DNA of 64,000 nt from Mycobacterium sp. MS1601. Lineage in GTDB: Bacteria; Actinomycetota; Actinomycetes; Mycobacteriales; Mycobacteriaceae. The translations under genes were made by a program, and so were the position numbers. The stretch's first letter is position 1. Each line of letters begins with the position of its first letter. A model generated the notes under the pieces. It was not told the origin of the DNA and ran no database searches. It worked only from the letters and a program-made list of their open reading frames with translations. This document shows, in pieces, positions 1 to 7,934 of the stretch. Location of the stretch: contig NZ_CP019420.1 of assembly GCF_001984215.1 (NCBI RefSeq), positions 2,728,001-2,792,000 of the forward strand. Reading direction: 5' to 3'.

Positions 1-696
1 GCCGCCACACGCTCGGTGATCGTGACCAACACCCCCAACGTGCTCACCGAGTCCACCGCAGACCTGACGATCGGGCTGTTGCTGGCCGTCGAACGCAGGA
101 TCGTGGAAGCAGATGCGTTCCTGCGCAGCGGAGCACCGTGGCGCTGGGAACCGAGGTGGATGCTGGGCCGTGACCTCGGCGGCCTGCAACTGGGCGTCGT
201 GGGTTACGGCCGCATCGGTCAGGCGGTCGCCCGCCGGGCAACGGCGTTCGGTATGAACGTCGTTGCCCTGGAGGGTAAGTCAGCCGCAGCAGCCGGTGTC
301 GCCACCATGGAACTGGACCAGCTGCTGGCCACATCGGACGTGGTGAGCCTGCACTGCCCGCTCACCCCGCAGACGCACCACCTGATCGGCGGTAGCGAAC
401 TGCGCTCCATGAAACGGGGTGCGGTGCTGATCAACACCTCTCGGGGTCCGTTGGTGGACGAGGCTGCGCTGGTCACGGCACTGTCCGAGAGGCGCATTGC
501 CGGCGCCGGGCTGGACGTGTTCGAGTACGAGCCGGCTCTCACCGAGGGGCTGACCGCACTGCCCAACACGGTGCTGACACCGCATCTCGGCAGCGCCGGT
601 GTGCAGACACGTGATGCCATGGCACTGCTGGCGGCGGACAACGTGTTGGCCGTGTTGGCCGGCGACGAGCCGTTGACCCAGGTCACGGCGATATGA
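1..696 (+). CDS. D-2-hydroxyacid dehydrogenase, C-terminal part (5' end outside window)
   Basis: The reading frame is open from base 1, so the true start lies upstream; 231 residues are visible. They carry the NAD-binding GYGRIG loop, the arginine loop NTSRGPLVDEAAL, the Glu in DVFEYEP and the catalytic His in LTPHLGSAG, the normal order for the catalytic and NAD-binding core of this family. It should reduce a 2-keto acid or oxidise a D-2-hydroxy acid in the cytosol; the substrate cannot be read. It lies 84 bp before an IclR regulator and a CoA-transferase/GH88 set, which suggests a role in the same acid or sugar-acid catabolism. The family is certain; a phosphoglycerate dehydrogenase or glyoxylate/hydroxypyruvate reductase are equally possible subfamilies. 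Confidence 0.9.
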   Translation, partial: AATRSVIVTNTPNVLTESTADLTIGLLLAVERRIVEADAFLRSGAPWRWEPRWMLGRDLGGLQLGVVGYGRIGQAVARRATAFGMNVVALEGKSAAAAGVATMELDQLLATSDVVSLHCPLTPQTHHLIGGSELRSMKRGAVLINTSRGPLVDEAALVTALSERRIAGAGLDVFEYEPALTEGLTALPNTVLTPHLGSAGVQTRDAMALLAADNVLAVLAGDEPLTQVTAI

Positions 697-780
697 GCGG
701 AGCGCCGGGCGACCATCGCATCGGTCGCAGCGCAACGTTAGTCTCGATGCAGCTCACGGTATTGACGAGAGGCGGAATCG

Positions 781-1545
781 GTGGTCGGTCAGGACGGCAC
801 AGTCCGCTCGGTGGATCGGGTCATCTCGTTGTTCGAGCTTCTGGGCGAACGCAAGACTCCGCTGCGCCTGATGGAGATCGCCCAGGCCCTCGACATCCCC
901 AAGAGCACCGCACACGGCCTGCTCCACACTCTCGTGGCCAGGGGATTGGTGGTCAAGGACGAGACCACTCAGCGCTACCGGTTGGGTATGCGGCTGTTTG
1001 CCCTGGCTGCAACGGCTTTGGAAGTCGGCGAGCTCCGCGAACTTGCCCGTCCCATCATGGAGGAACTCTCCAGACAGACACAGTCGACCTGCAACCTGGC
1101 GGTGCTCGACGGACACGACGTGATGTACCTCGAGAAGGTCGAGGACCCGAGCAGTCCGGTGCGAGTGATCACGCATGTCGGGACCAGGCTGCCCGCCCAC
1201 GCGACATCATTGGGGAAGGCCCTGGTGGCCGGGCTTCCGGCGGCGCAGCGCAGCCAGTGGCTGGCCGAGCACGACTTCGTGGCCGTCACAGCCGACACCA
1301 TCACCGATGCCGCGGCATTCGAAGCTGCCATGGACCAGGCCAACCGCACCGGGTGGGCTACCGATCGCCACGAGTTCCATCCGGCGATCTGGGGTGTCGC
1401 AGCCCCGATCCTCGACGCCAAGGGCGAACCGGTAGCCGCACTGAGTCTGACCAATCTGGATCCCAACGCCGATCTGGCCGAACTCGGCGCTCAGGTTCGC
1501 ACTGCAGCACAAGGTATTTCGGCAGCGCTACACCCGACCGGCTAA
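781..1545 (+). CDS. IclR family transcriptional regulator
   Basis: This 254-residue protein has an N-terminal winged helix (SVDRVISLFELL then a helix-turn-helix around residues 25-60 with IPKSTAHGLLHTL) and a C-terminal effector domain with the typical THVGTRLPAHATSLGKALVAG segment. It starts at GTG with a gagagg ribosome-binding sequence about 7 bases upstream. IclR proteins usually control adjacent catabolic operons in response to a pathway acid. Here the natural targets are the CoA-transferase/GH88 operon 43 bp downstream and the hydroxyacid dehydrogenase upstream. No clear operator palindrome was found in the flanking gaps. The effector is unknown. Confidence 0.92.
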   Translation: MVGQDGTVRSVDRVISLFELLGERKTPLRLMEIAQALDIPKSTAHGLLHTLVARGLVVKDETTQRYRLGMRLFALAATALEVGELRELARPIMEELSRQTQSTCNLAVLDGHDVMYLEKVEDPSSPVRVITHVGTRLPAHATSLGKALVAGLPAAQRSQWLAEHDFVAVTADTITDAAAFEAAMDQANRTGWATDRHEFHPAIWGVAAPILDAKGEPVAALSLTNLDPNADLAELGAQVRTAAQGISAALHPTG

Positions 1546-1588
1546 CCCGACGGGACGCTGCCTCCGCACACGTACAACGGGAGAGGCA

Positions 1589-2764
1589 ATGACGTCCCCA
1601 CCACCAACCCAACCCCTGTCCGGGCTCGTCGTCCTGGACCTCAGCCACCTGGCCGCGGGGCCGTGGTGCACCATGGTGCTCGCCGATCTGGGCGCCGACG
1701 TCATCAAGGTGGAACGGCCACCAAAAGGCGATATGTCCCGCGACGCCGGGGCGGTCTACGCCGGTGAACGCAGCGCGGTGTTCCTGGCGCTGAACCGCAA
1801 CAAGCGCAGCATCGCGCTGGACTTGAAGTCCGACGAGGGACAAGCGGCACTGCATCGGCTGGCCGCCCGCGCCGACGTCGTGGTCGAGAACCTGCGCCCA
1901 GGCAAGGCCGACGAACTGGGCGCGGGATACGGCACCCTCTCGGAGATCAACCCTCGACTGGTGTACGCCTCCATCTCCGCGTTCGGCGAGAACGGTCCTG
2001 GCCTGGACCTGCCCGGCAACGATCCGATCATCCAGGCGATGTCGGGCGCCATGGCCATCACCGGCGCAGAGAACGGCCCGCCCGCGCGCCAAGGAGTCAG
2101 TGTCCCGGACTTCGGGGCCGGAATGATGGCCGGCTACGCCATCCTGGCGGCGCTGCACGGCCGGGAACGCACCGGCCGGGGCAGCCGGGTCTCGCTGAAC
2201 CTGCTCGACGTCGAGGTCTTCGCCCTCGGGCCCCGTGCGCAGGAGTACCTGATCAATGGCGAAGAACAGCCCCGGCTGGGCAGCGCGCACCCGCAGTTCG
2301 CGCCCTACCAGGCCTTCGAGTGCGCCGACGGGAAGTGGTTCTACCTCTCCGTCATCAACGACAAGTTCTGGCGCCTGCTGTGCATCGCACTGGAGCGCGA
2401 CGATCTCGCCGACGACAGCCGGTTCGTCACCAATCGTGATCGGGTGGCCAACCGACCGGAGTTGATCGCCATTCTCGATCCTCTGTTCGCGGCCGCTGAC
2501 CGCGGACTGTGGCTCGGCCGGTTGCAGCGCGCGGGAGTGCCGGTGGGACCGGTGAACTCGCTGGGCGAGGCACTCACCGATCCCCAGGTGGTGCACAACC
2601 AACTGATCAGCACACTCGCTGCCGGGCCCGACGGCCCAGCAGTGCCCACCGTCGGGTTGCCCATGCGATTCGACGGGGCGCGGCCGGGCGTCCGACGCAC
2701 CGCGCCCGCGCTCGGTCAACACACCGAAGAAATCCTGACATGGCTGGAGGAGTCGCAGAGATGA
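1589..2764 (+). CDS. CaiB/BaiF-type (class III) CoA-transferase, full length
   Basis: At 391 residues this has the usual length for formyl-CoA-transferase-like enzymes. It opens with the characteristic LSGLVVLDLSHLAAGPWCTM and ADLGADVIKVE segments. The probable catalytic Asp, which forms an acyl-anhydride with the acid in this family, is in GVSVPDFGAG. The C-terminal QRAGVPVGPVNSLGEAL and GQHTEEIL segments are also present. It should move CoA between an acyl-CoA and a free carboxylate. A gggagagg sequence precedes the ATG. Its stop overlaps the next ATG by four bases (ATGA), so it is translationally coupled to the GH88-like gene. The substrate acid is unknown. Confidence 0.93.
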   Translation: MTSPPPTQPLSGLVVLDLSHLAAGPWCTMVLADLGADVIKVERPPKGDMSRDAGAVYAGERSAVFLALNRNKRSIALDLKSDEGQAALHRLAARADVVVENLRPGKADELGAGYGTLSEINPRLVYASISAFGENGPGLDLPGNDPIIQAMSGAMAITGAENGPPARQGVSVPDFGAGMMAGYAILAALHGRERTGRGSRVSLNLLDVEVFALGPRAQEYLINGEEQPRLGSAHPQFAPYQAFECADGKWFYLSVINDKFWRLLCIALERDDLADDSRFVTNRDRVANRPELIAILDPLFAAADRGLWLGRLQRAGVPVGPVNSLGEALTDPQVVHNQLISTLAAGPDGPAVPTVGLPMRFDGARPGVRRTAPALGQHTEEILTWLEESQR

Positions 2765-3933
2765 CCACCCAGGTAACCCCGCAGACCACCGCCGAACTCG
2801 CCCTGGCCGCCGCGCGCCGAGGCGCCCAGCCGGTGATCGACATGCTGCGCGAGCCGGGTGTGGTCCCCCGGTTCACCTACGACACCGGAGGCTATCTGCG
2901 GCAGACAGAGTATCTGCCCGACACCTGGCGGGAGTTCCAGTGGACCGGCTTTCTGGCCGGCCGGTTGTGGTTGCTCGCCGACCATTTCGACGACGACGAG
3001 ATCCGTGCGGCAGCATCGACTCTCGCGAACATCGTGGGCCGGACTCTGTCGGAGCGCCCGCCGCGCTTCTCCGCAGCGGGCAGTGACCTGTTCTATGCGG
3101 TGTGTCTGGGCGCCCGCCTGACCGGTGACCCGCAGCTGGCCGAGTTGGGGCTGCGGGCGGTACGCCAGTACGCCCGCAACTTCGACGAACATCTCGGGGT
3201 TTTCCTGCAGGTCGCCGGCGTCAATCGTGCGGTGATCGACACCGGACTGAACCTGTTGCCCTTCTACTGGGCCTATCCGCACGATCCGGAGGTCACCGAG
3301 TACGCGCTGCGCCACACCCGGCGACTACTCGACTGCGGCATCATCCGCGAGGACGGATCGACCTACCAGGCAATAGAATTCGATCTCGAGACCGCGACCG
3401 TGCGCAAGCGGTTCAACATGCAGGCCCTCAACGACACCACAACCTGGGCGCGTGGTCAGTCCTGGGCCATGCACGGTCACGTCAATGCCTACGAGGCCAC
3501 CGGTGAGCAGCAGTTCTTGGACGTCGCCAGGGCGGCCTGCCGGTGGTACGTCGACCATCTGCCCGAGGGGCACGTGCCGTTCTACGACTTCGGCGATCCC
3601 GCCGCCCCCGCCATCCCGCAGGACTCCTGCAGCGCCTCCATCGCGGCCAACGCCCTGCTGCGGCTGGCCGACCTGGACGCCGAATCTGCGACATGGGCAC
3701 GGCAGGCCGGACAAGACATCGCCGAGGCGCTGTTCACCCGTCATCTGACCTCCGGCGGGGTGGTGCTGCACAGCAGCTGGGGCCGGCTCCCCGAGGACAA
3801 GGCCGGCGCAGGCTTCTCGCGCTTCCCGCAGGAGGACGTCATGCCCTACGGGAATTACTGGACTGTGGAAGCGGCGTGGCGCCTGAGCCGCCCAGACTGG
3901 ACGCCGCTGTCACTGGCCCGCCCGTCGGCATGA
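2761..3933 (+). CDS. Glycoside hydrolase family 88-like protein (unsaturated glucuronyl hydrolase type)
   Basis: The ATG at 2761 overlaps the preceding stop, giving 390 residues. The (alpha/alpha)6 barrel pattern is seen in the segments SAAGSDLFYAVCLG, DTGLNLLPFYWA, NDTTTWARGQSWAMHG and DFGDPAAPAIPQDSCSASIAA. WARGQSWAMHG is the hallmark of GH88/GH105 hydrolases, which hydrate and cleave 4,5-unsaturated uronosyl residues. There is no signal peptide, so it acts in the cytosol. It sits between two CoA-transferases with four-base overlaps on both sides. That is an unexpected partner for a sugar hydrolase and hints that the released uronate-like acid is activated to a CoA ester. The fold assignment is firm; the substrate is inferred. 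Confidence 0.85.
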   Translation: MTTQVTPQTTAELALAAARRGAQPVIDMLREPGVVPRFTYDTGGYLRQTEYLPDTWREFQWTGFLAGRLWLLADHFDDDEIRAAASTLANIVGRTLSERPPRFSAAGSDLFYAVCLGARLTGDPQLAELGLRAVRQYARNFDEHLGVFLQVAGVNRAVIDTGLNLLPFYWAYPHDPEVTEYALRHTRRLLDCGIIREDGSTYQAIEFDLETATVRKRFNMQALNDTTTWARGQSWAMHGHVNAYEATGEQQFLDVARAACRWYVDHLPEGHVPFYDFGDPAAPAIPQDSCSASIAANALLRLADLDAESATWARQAGQDIAEALFTRHLTSGGVVLHSSWGRLPEDKAGAGFSRFPQEDVMPYGNYWTVEAAWRLSRPDWTPLSLARPSA

Positions 3934-4934
3934 CCGGGCCACTGGCTGGTCTGCGGATCCTGGACTTCACCCACTTCGTGGCCGGGCCGTGGTGCACCAT
4001 GCTGATGGCCGACCTGGGCGCAGATGTCATCAAGGTGGAGCCGACCGGACGCGGCGAGATCAGCCGCTCCATGGGCAATGTGTATTCCGACGAAGACAGC
4101 GCCATCTTTCTGGGGTTCAATCGGGGAAAGCGCAGCGTCGAACTCGATCTCAAGAGGCCACAGGGCCGCGAGATCGTGGGCCGGTTGGTGGCGGACTGCG
4201 ATGTGGTGATGCACAATTTCCGCCCGGACGCAGCAACCCGGCTGGGCCTCGACGCCGAAACGATCACACGACACAACCCGGCGGTGATCCATTGTGCGGT
4301 GAGCGCATTCGGAGAGTCCGGCCCGCTGTCCACAGCGCCGGGCAACGATCCGTTGATCCAGGGCATCAGCGGGGCGATGCTGGCCACCGATCCGGAGCAT
4401 CCGATACGGCTGGGTGTCAGCCTGCCCGATTTCGCCGGCGGGATACTGGCCGGGATCGCCGTGCTCGCCGCGGTCCGGCGACGCGAGTCAACCGGAGCCG
4501 GAACCGTGATTACGCTCAATCTCCTGGATGCGCAGCTGTATTCACAGGCCGACCTGATTGCCGGGGGGAAGCATCGAACCGGCGGCCAGGTGATTCAGTG
4601 TTCGGACGGCTCGGTGTGGGTCGACGAAACGTGTTCACACACCGGCCCGTACACGCCCCAGGGGGGCGTCGAGTCGGTGCTGGCCGTCGCCGCGGCCCGT
4701 GGTGTCACCGCCGTGCGCGTCGCCGGACTGGGCGACGTCCTGCCGGGTCCGCCTGGACGAACAGTGACCCTGAGCAGGAACCGACGCCGTTCCACCACCC
4801 TGGTGGGCACCCCAGTGCAGTTCGACCCTGCGGTGAGCCAACCGGACCGTCATCCGCCGACGTTGGGCGAACACACCGAGGAGGTGTTGTCCGAGTTCGG
4901 GTTCAGCGAGTCGGAGATCGCCGGCTTGCGTTGA
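3930..4934 (+). CDS. Compact CaiB/BaiF-type CoA-transferase lacking part of the central domain
   Basis: The start overlaps the GH88 stop (ATGA at 3930). The protein has 334 residues against about 390-400 in the family. The N-terminal part is normal: ILDFTHFVAGPWCTM, ADLGADVIKVE, and the presumed catalytic Asp in GVSLPDFAGG. After LNLLDAQLYSQ the alignment with the neighbouring CoA-transferase loses roughly 60 residues of the small domain. It then resumes with AAARGVTAVRVAGLGDVL and GEHTEEVL. The shortening is in frame, so this is not a simple frameshift. It may be a regulatory or heteromeric partner of the first transferase, or a compact active enzyme. Confidence 0.85.
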   Translation: MTGPLAGLRILDFTHFVAGPWCTMLMADLGADVIKVEPTGRGEISRSMGNVYSDEDSAIFLGFNRGKRSVELDLKRPQGREIVGRLVADCDVVMHNFRPDAATRLGLDAETITRHNPAVIHCAVSAFGESGPLSTAPGNDPLIQGISGAMLATDPEHPIRLGVSLPDFAGGILAGIAVLAAVRRRESTGAGTVITLNLLDAQLYSQADLIAGGKHRTGGQVIQCSDGSVWVDETCSHTGPYTPQGGVESVLAVAAARGVTAVRVAGLGDVLPGPPGRTVTLSRNRRRSTTLVGTPVQFDPAVSQPDRHPPTLGEHTEEVLSEFGFSESEIAGLR

Positions 4935-4991
4935 GGGCGGAGCGGGCCGACGAACTGCGCTACGCACTCGACGGCGTGGGGCGCACCTGAC

Positions 4992-6509
4992 TCACGCCGA
5001 CGTCGTGGCGGGCTGCATCACCGTTGGCAACCGGATTGCGAAAGCTGTTCTTCCCGAACTGGATTCGGCGCTGATGGTGCCGCCGTGCGCTTCGACGATG
5101 GACGCGGCGATGGACAGACCCAGCCCGAAGCTGCCGGACTCGCGGGACCTGGACTTGTCGGCGCGGACAAACCGCTCGAACAGGTGTGGCAACAGCTCCT
5201 GGTCGATGCCGGTACCGTCGTCGGTCACCGTGACCTCCACGAAGTCAGTCCCTGCCTCATTCGTGGAGTCGGTGCGTCCGGTCGCCACGGCAGTGCGCAC
5301 CGTGGTGCCGTCGGGGGTGTGCACTCGGGCGTTGGACAGCAGATTGGCCAGCGTCTGGTGCAGCCGGGCGCTGTCACCGCGGACGAACACCGGGTGCTCG
5401 GGGACGTCGGTGTGCCAGAAATGAGCGGGCGCGGACACCGCCGCGTCGTTGACCGCGTCCACCACGAGCTCGGTGAGGTCGACATCGGTGGTGTCGAGGT
5501 CCTGTCCCTCGTCGAGGCGCGCCAGCAGCAGCAGATCGGACACCAGTGCGTTCATCCGCTGCGTCTCGGCTTCGATGCGGGCCAGGGAGTACTCCGTCAT
5601 CTCCGGTAGCACCGAACTGTCCTGTCGGGTCAGCTCCGCGTAACCGCTGATGGCGGCCAGCGGGGTCCGCAGCTCGTGGCTGGCATCGGTGATGAACTGG
5701 CGCATCCGTCGGTCCGATGCCGCGACGTCACCCAGGGCGCGCTCGACGTGAGCGAGCAACCGGTTGAGGGTGTCGCCCACCAAGCCCACCTCGGTACGCG
5801 GATCGGTGTCGCCGGCGGGCACCCGGGGGGTGATGGCGTGGTTGTCGCGATCCAGGGGCAGCGCCGCTACCTCGGCTGCGGTGGTGGCGACCCGGCGCAG
5901 CGGCCGCAGTGCGAACCGGACGATGATGATGGTGCCCAGCGCGGTGAACACCACCGCCAAGGCTGTCAGCCCGGTGACGATCGCGGTCTCGCGGACCATC
6001 GCCTCCCAGGCCGGTGTTCGCGACACCCCGGTCACCAGGATCTCGTTGCCCTCGCCGGGCACACCGACCATCCGGTACCACCCCAGGCCGGGCAGTTCGA
6101 CACTGCGGACAGGTTCGCCGAGCCACGACTGCTGGGTTATCGCTTCGACTGCCTCCTCAGGCGCGGTGGTGGCCTCGCCGTCCATGAAGTACGCCGAGTC
6201 AACCACCCGACCGTCCTGGATGAGGGCGACGACGTTGCCCGGGGCCTGCCCCACCAGGTTGACCAGAGGTTTCATGGAACCCGGTTCCGGGAGCTCGCCG
6301 CTGGGGCCCGGCGTGCTGCGGTATTTGGCCATCGACTGGATGCAGCCGTCGGAGGCGCCGGCCAGCTGGCCGTCGATGATGCCGAGCACCGACGCTCGCA
6401 GGCTCACCACGGACATGGTGCCGACGGTGACCAGCGCGATCATCACCACCGCCGACACTCCGACGACAAGCTGGCGGAGCAGGGTCCAGCTGCCCCAGAT
6501 GCGTTTCAT
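4992..6509 (-). CDS. Sensor histidine kinase of a two-component system
   Basis: I start this at the ATG at 6509, which overlaps the regulator stop (ATGA); an upstream in-frame extension is not needed. The 505 residues show a transmembrane helix at about 14-36 and an extracytoplasmic domain to about 170. A second helix at about 175-198 is followed by a HAMP linker. The HisKA motif ASHELRTPLAAISGY has its phospho-His near residue 278. The HATPase domain has an N box NLLSNARVHTP, G1 DDGTGID and G2 FGLGLSI. It should autophosphorylate and transfer phosphate to the regulator encoded just upstream. The architecture resembles mycobacterial TcrY or TrcS kinases. The signal sensed is unknown. Confidence 0.93.
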   Translation of the reverse strand: MKRIWGSWTLLRQLVVGVSAVVMIALVTVGTMSVVSLRASVLGIIDGQLAGASDGCIQSMAKYRSTPGPSGELPEPGSMKPLVNLVGQAPGNVVALIQDGRVVDSAYFMDGEATTAPEEAVEAITQQSWLGEPVRSVELPGLGWYRMVGVPGEGNEILVTGVSRTPAWEAMVRETAIVTGLTALAVVFTALGTIIIVRFALRPLRRVATTAAEVAALPLDRDNHAITPRVPAGDTDPRTEVGLVGDTLNRLLAHVERALGDVAASDRRMRQFITDASHELRTPLAAISGYAELTRQDSSVLPEMTEYSLARIEAETQRMNALVSDLLLLARLDEGQDLDTTDVDLTELVVDAVNDAAVSAPAHFWHTDVPEHPVFVRGDSARLHQTLANLLSNARVHTPDGTTVRTAVATGRTDSTNEAGTDFVEVTVTDDGTGIDQELLPHLFERFVRADKSRSRESGSFGLGLSIAASIVEAHGGTISAESSSGRTAFAIRLPTVMQPATTSA

Positions 6510-7273
6510 TCCGGGGCCCTCAACATGTACCCGACGCCGCGGACGGTATGGATCATCGGAGCGTGCCCGGTGTCGATCTTCTTGCGAAGATAGGACACGT
6601 AGAGATCCACGATGCTGGTTTTGCCGCCGAAATCGTAGTCCCACACCTGACGCAGGATGTCTTTGCGGCTCAGTGCTTTTCGTTGATTGCGCATCAGCAC
6701 GCGCAGCAGGTCGAACTCGGTGGACGTCAGCGACACCGCAGCGCCTGCCCGTGTCACCTGACGGCTGGCGGCGTCCAGTTCCAAGTCGGCCACCTGCAGC
6801 GTCTCGTCCGCGGCCGGAGTGAGGAACGCCGTGCGGCGCAGCAGTCCGCGCAACCGTGCCACCAGTTCTTCGAGAGAGAACGGCTTGGTCATGTAGTCGT
6901 CGCCGCCGGAGGTCAACCCGGTCACCCGGTCGGCCACCGAGTCCCGCGCCGTCAGGAACAGGGTGGGCGTGTAGGTGCCGGTGTCCCGCATCTGCGCCAG
7001 CACGCCGAGGCCGTCGGTACCGGGCATCATGATGTCGAGGACCAGCAGGTCAGGGGTGTTGGCTTGATACCGCTCCATGGCCTCGTCCGCGTTGTGCGCG
7101 ACGTCGATCTCCCAGCCCTCGTACTGCAGTGCCATCCGGACCAGGTTGGTCAGGGCGCGTTCGTCGTCGACGAGCAGCACCCGGATGGGCGACCCGTCGG
7201 CGCGGTACATCCTGGGTAACTGTCCCAGGATGGCCCGGCGGGGCTCCTGTTTCTCCATCGGCGCAGACGTCAC
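6506..7273 (-). CDS. OmpR/PhoB-family response regulator
   Basis: The 255 residues have an extended N-terminus of about 30 residues before a receiver domain. The receiver has acidic residues in VDDER, the phospho-acceptor Asp80 in LLVLDIMMPG, and the conserved Thr and Lys in FLTARDS and YMTKPFS. The C-terminal winged helix contains SLTSTEFDLLRVLMRN, VWDYDFGG and YVSYLRKKID, ending HTVRGVGYMLR. The longest frame starts with GTG at 7273; an ATG at 7258 is an alternative, and neither has a convincing ribosome site. It is the first gene of a two-gene operon with the kinase. The 217-bp gap to the divergent doxX-like gene should hold its promoter. Confidence 0.94.
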   Translation of the reverse strand: MTSAPMEKQEPRRAILGQLPRMYRADGSPIRVLLVDDERALTNLVRMALQYEGWEIDVAHNADEAMERYQANTPDLLVLDIMMPGTDGLGVLAQMRDTGTYTPTLFLTARDSVADRVTGLTSGGDDYMTKPFSLEELVARLRGLLRRTAFLTPAADETLQVADLELDAASRQVTRAGAAVSLTSTEFDLLRVLMRNQRKALSRKDILRQVWDYDFGGKTSIVDLYVSYLRKKIDTGHAPMIHTVRGVGYMLRAPE

Positions 7274-7490
7274 AGACCCATTGTCGCCGCAACACGCCGA
7301 GCCGTCTGCGGGTTCATAGACATCTCATAGGAGGCGCACCGGGCGCGGCAGTCGGTGTGGCGCACGACTCATCGCCGGGGCGGTCAAAGTTGGCTCACAC
7401 ATGGATATTTGAATCGCCTATGAGAGTGGAAACGGTGGCCGTGGGGCTGCAGAGGATGGACTCAAATCACTTCGAGGGGAAGGTTCGGAC

Positions 7491-7901
7491 ATGTCCACGA
7501 TCACCACCACCGGCACCGCAACGGATAGCCGGCCAGCCACCAGATCCGACCTTGCGCTCGGGGTCTTCAGGATTCTCGTGGCGCTGATGTTCGCCATGCA
7601 CGGCACCATGAAACTGTTCGGCTGGCCCAGCGGCGAAGCGGCGGCTGTCGGTATGTGGCCTGTCTGGTGGGCGGGCATCCTGGAGGTAGTGCTCGGCGGC
7701 CTGATCGCCGCAGGGGTGCTCACCCGGGTGGCGGCGTTCATCGCCTCGGGCATGATGGCCGTCGCCTACTGGTGGATGCACTTCCCGGACGGTTTCTGGC
7801 CGATCGTCAACGGGGGAGAGGCCGCCGTGCTGTACTGCTTCCTGTTCCTGCTGCTGGTGTTCACCGGGCCGGGTGCGCTGGCGGTGTCACGACGCTTCTG
7901 A
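7491..7901 (+). CDS. DoxX family membrane protein
   Basis: This 136-residue protein has about four transmembrane segments. The first is GVFRILVALMFAMHGTMKLFGW, and others follow at about 60-80, 85-105 and 112-132. The HGTMKLFGW signature is typical of the DoxX/DUF6 group. Proteins of this type are integral membrane components linked to thiol or oxidant defence in mycobacteria, but a direct reaction is not established. A gagggga ribosome-binding sequence lies 7-10 bases before the ATG. It is transcribed divergently from the two-component system and ends 33 bp before an FAD oxidoreductase gene, which may be co-transcribed. Confidence 0.9.
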   Translation: MSTITTTGTATDSRPATRSDLALGVFRILVALMFAMHGTMKLFGWPSGEAAAVGMWPVWWAGILEVVLGGLIAAGVLTRVAAFIASGMMAVAYWWMHFPDGFWPIVNGGEAAVLYCFLFLLLVFTGPGALAVSRRF

Positions 7902-7934
7902 ACTAGAGTCGGCCCCAAGCGGGATGGGGGTCCG

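Noticed and set aside
1358..2722. 454-residue frame antisense to the first CoA-transferase
   Set aside because: No family pattern; the + strand CoA-transferase is complete and coupled to its neighbours.
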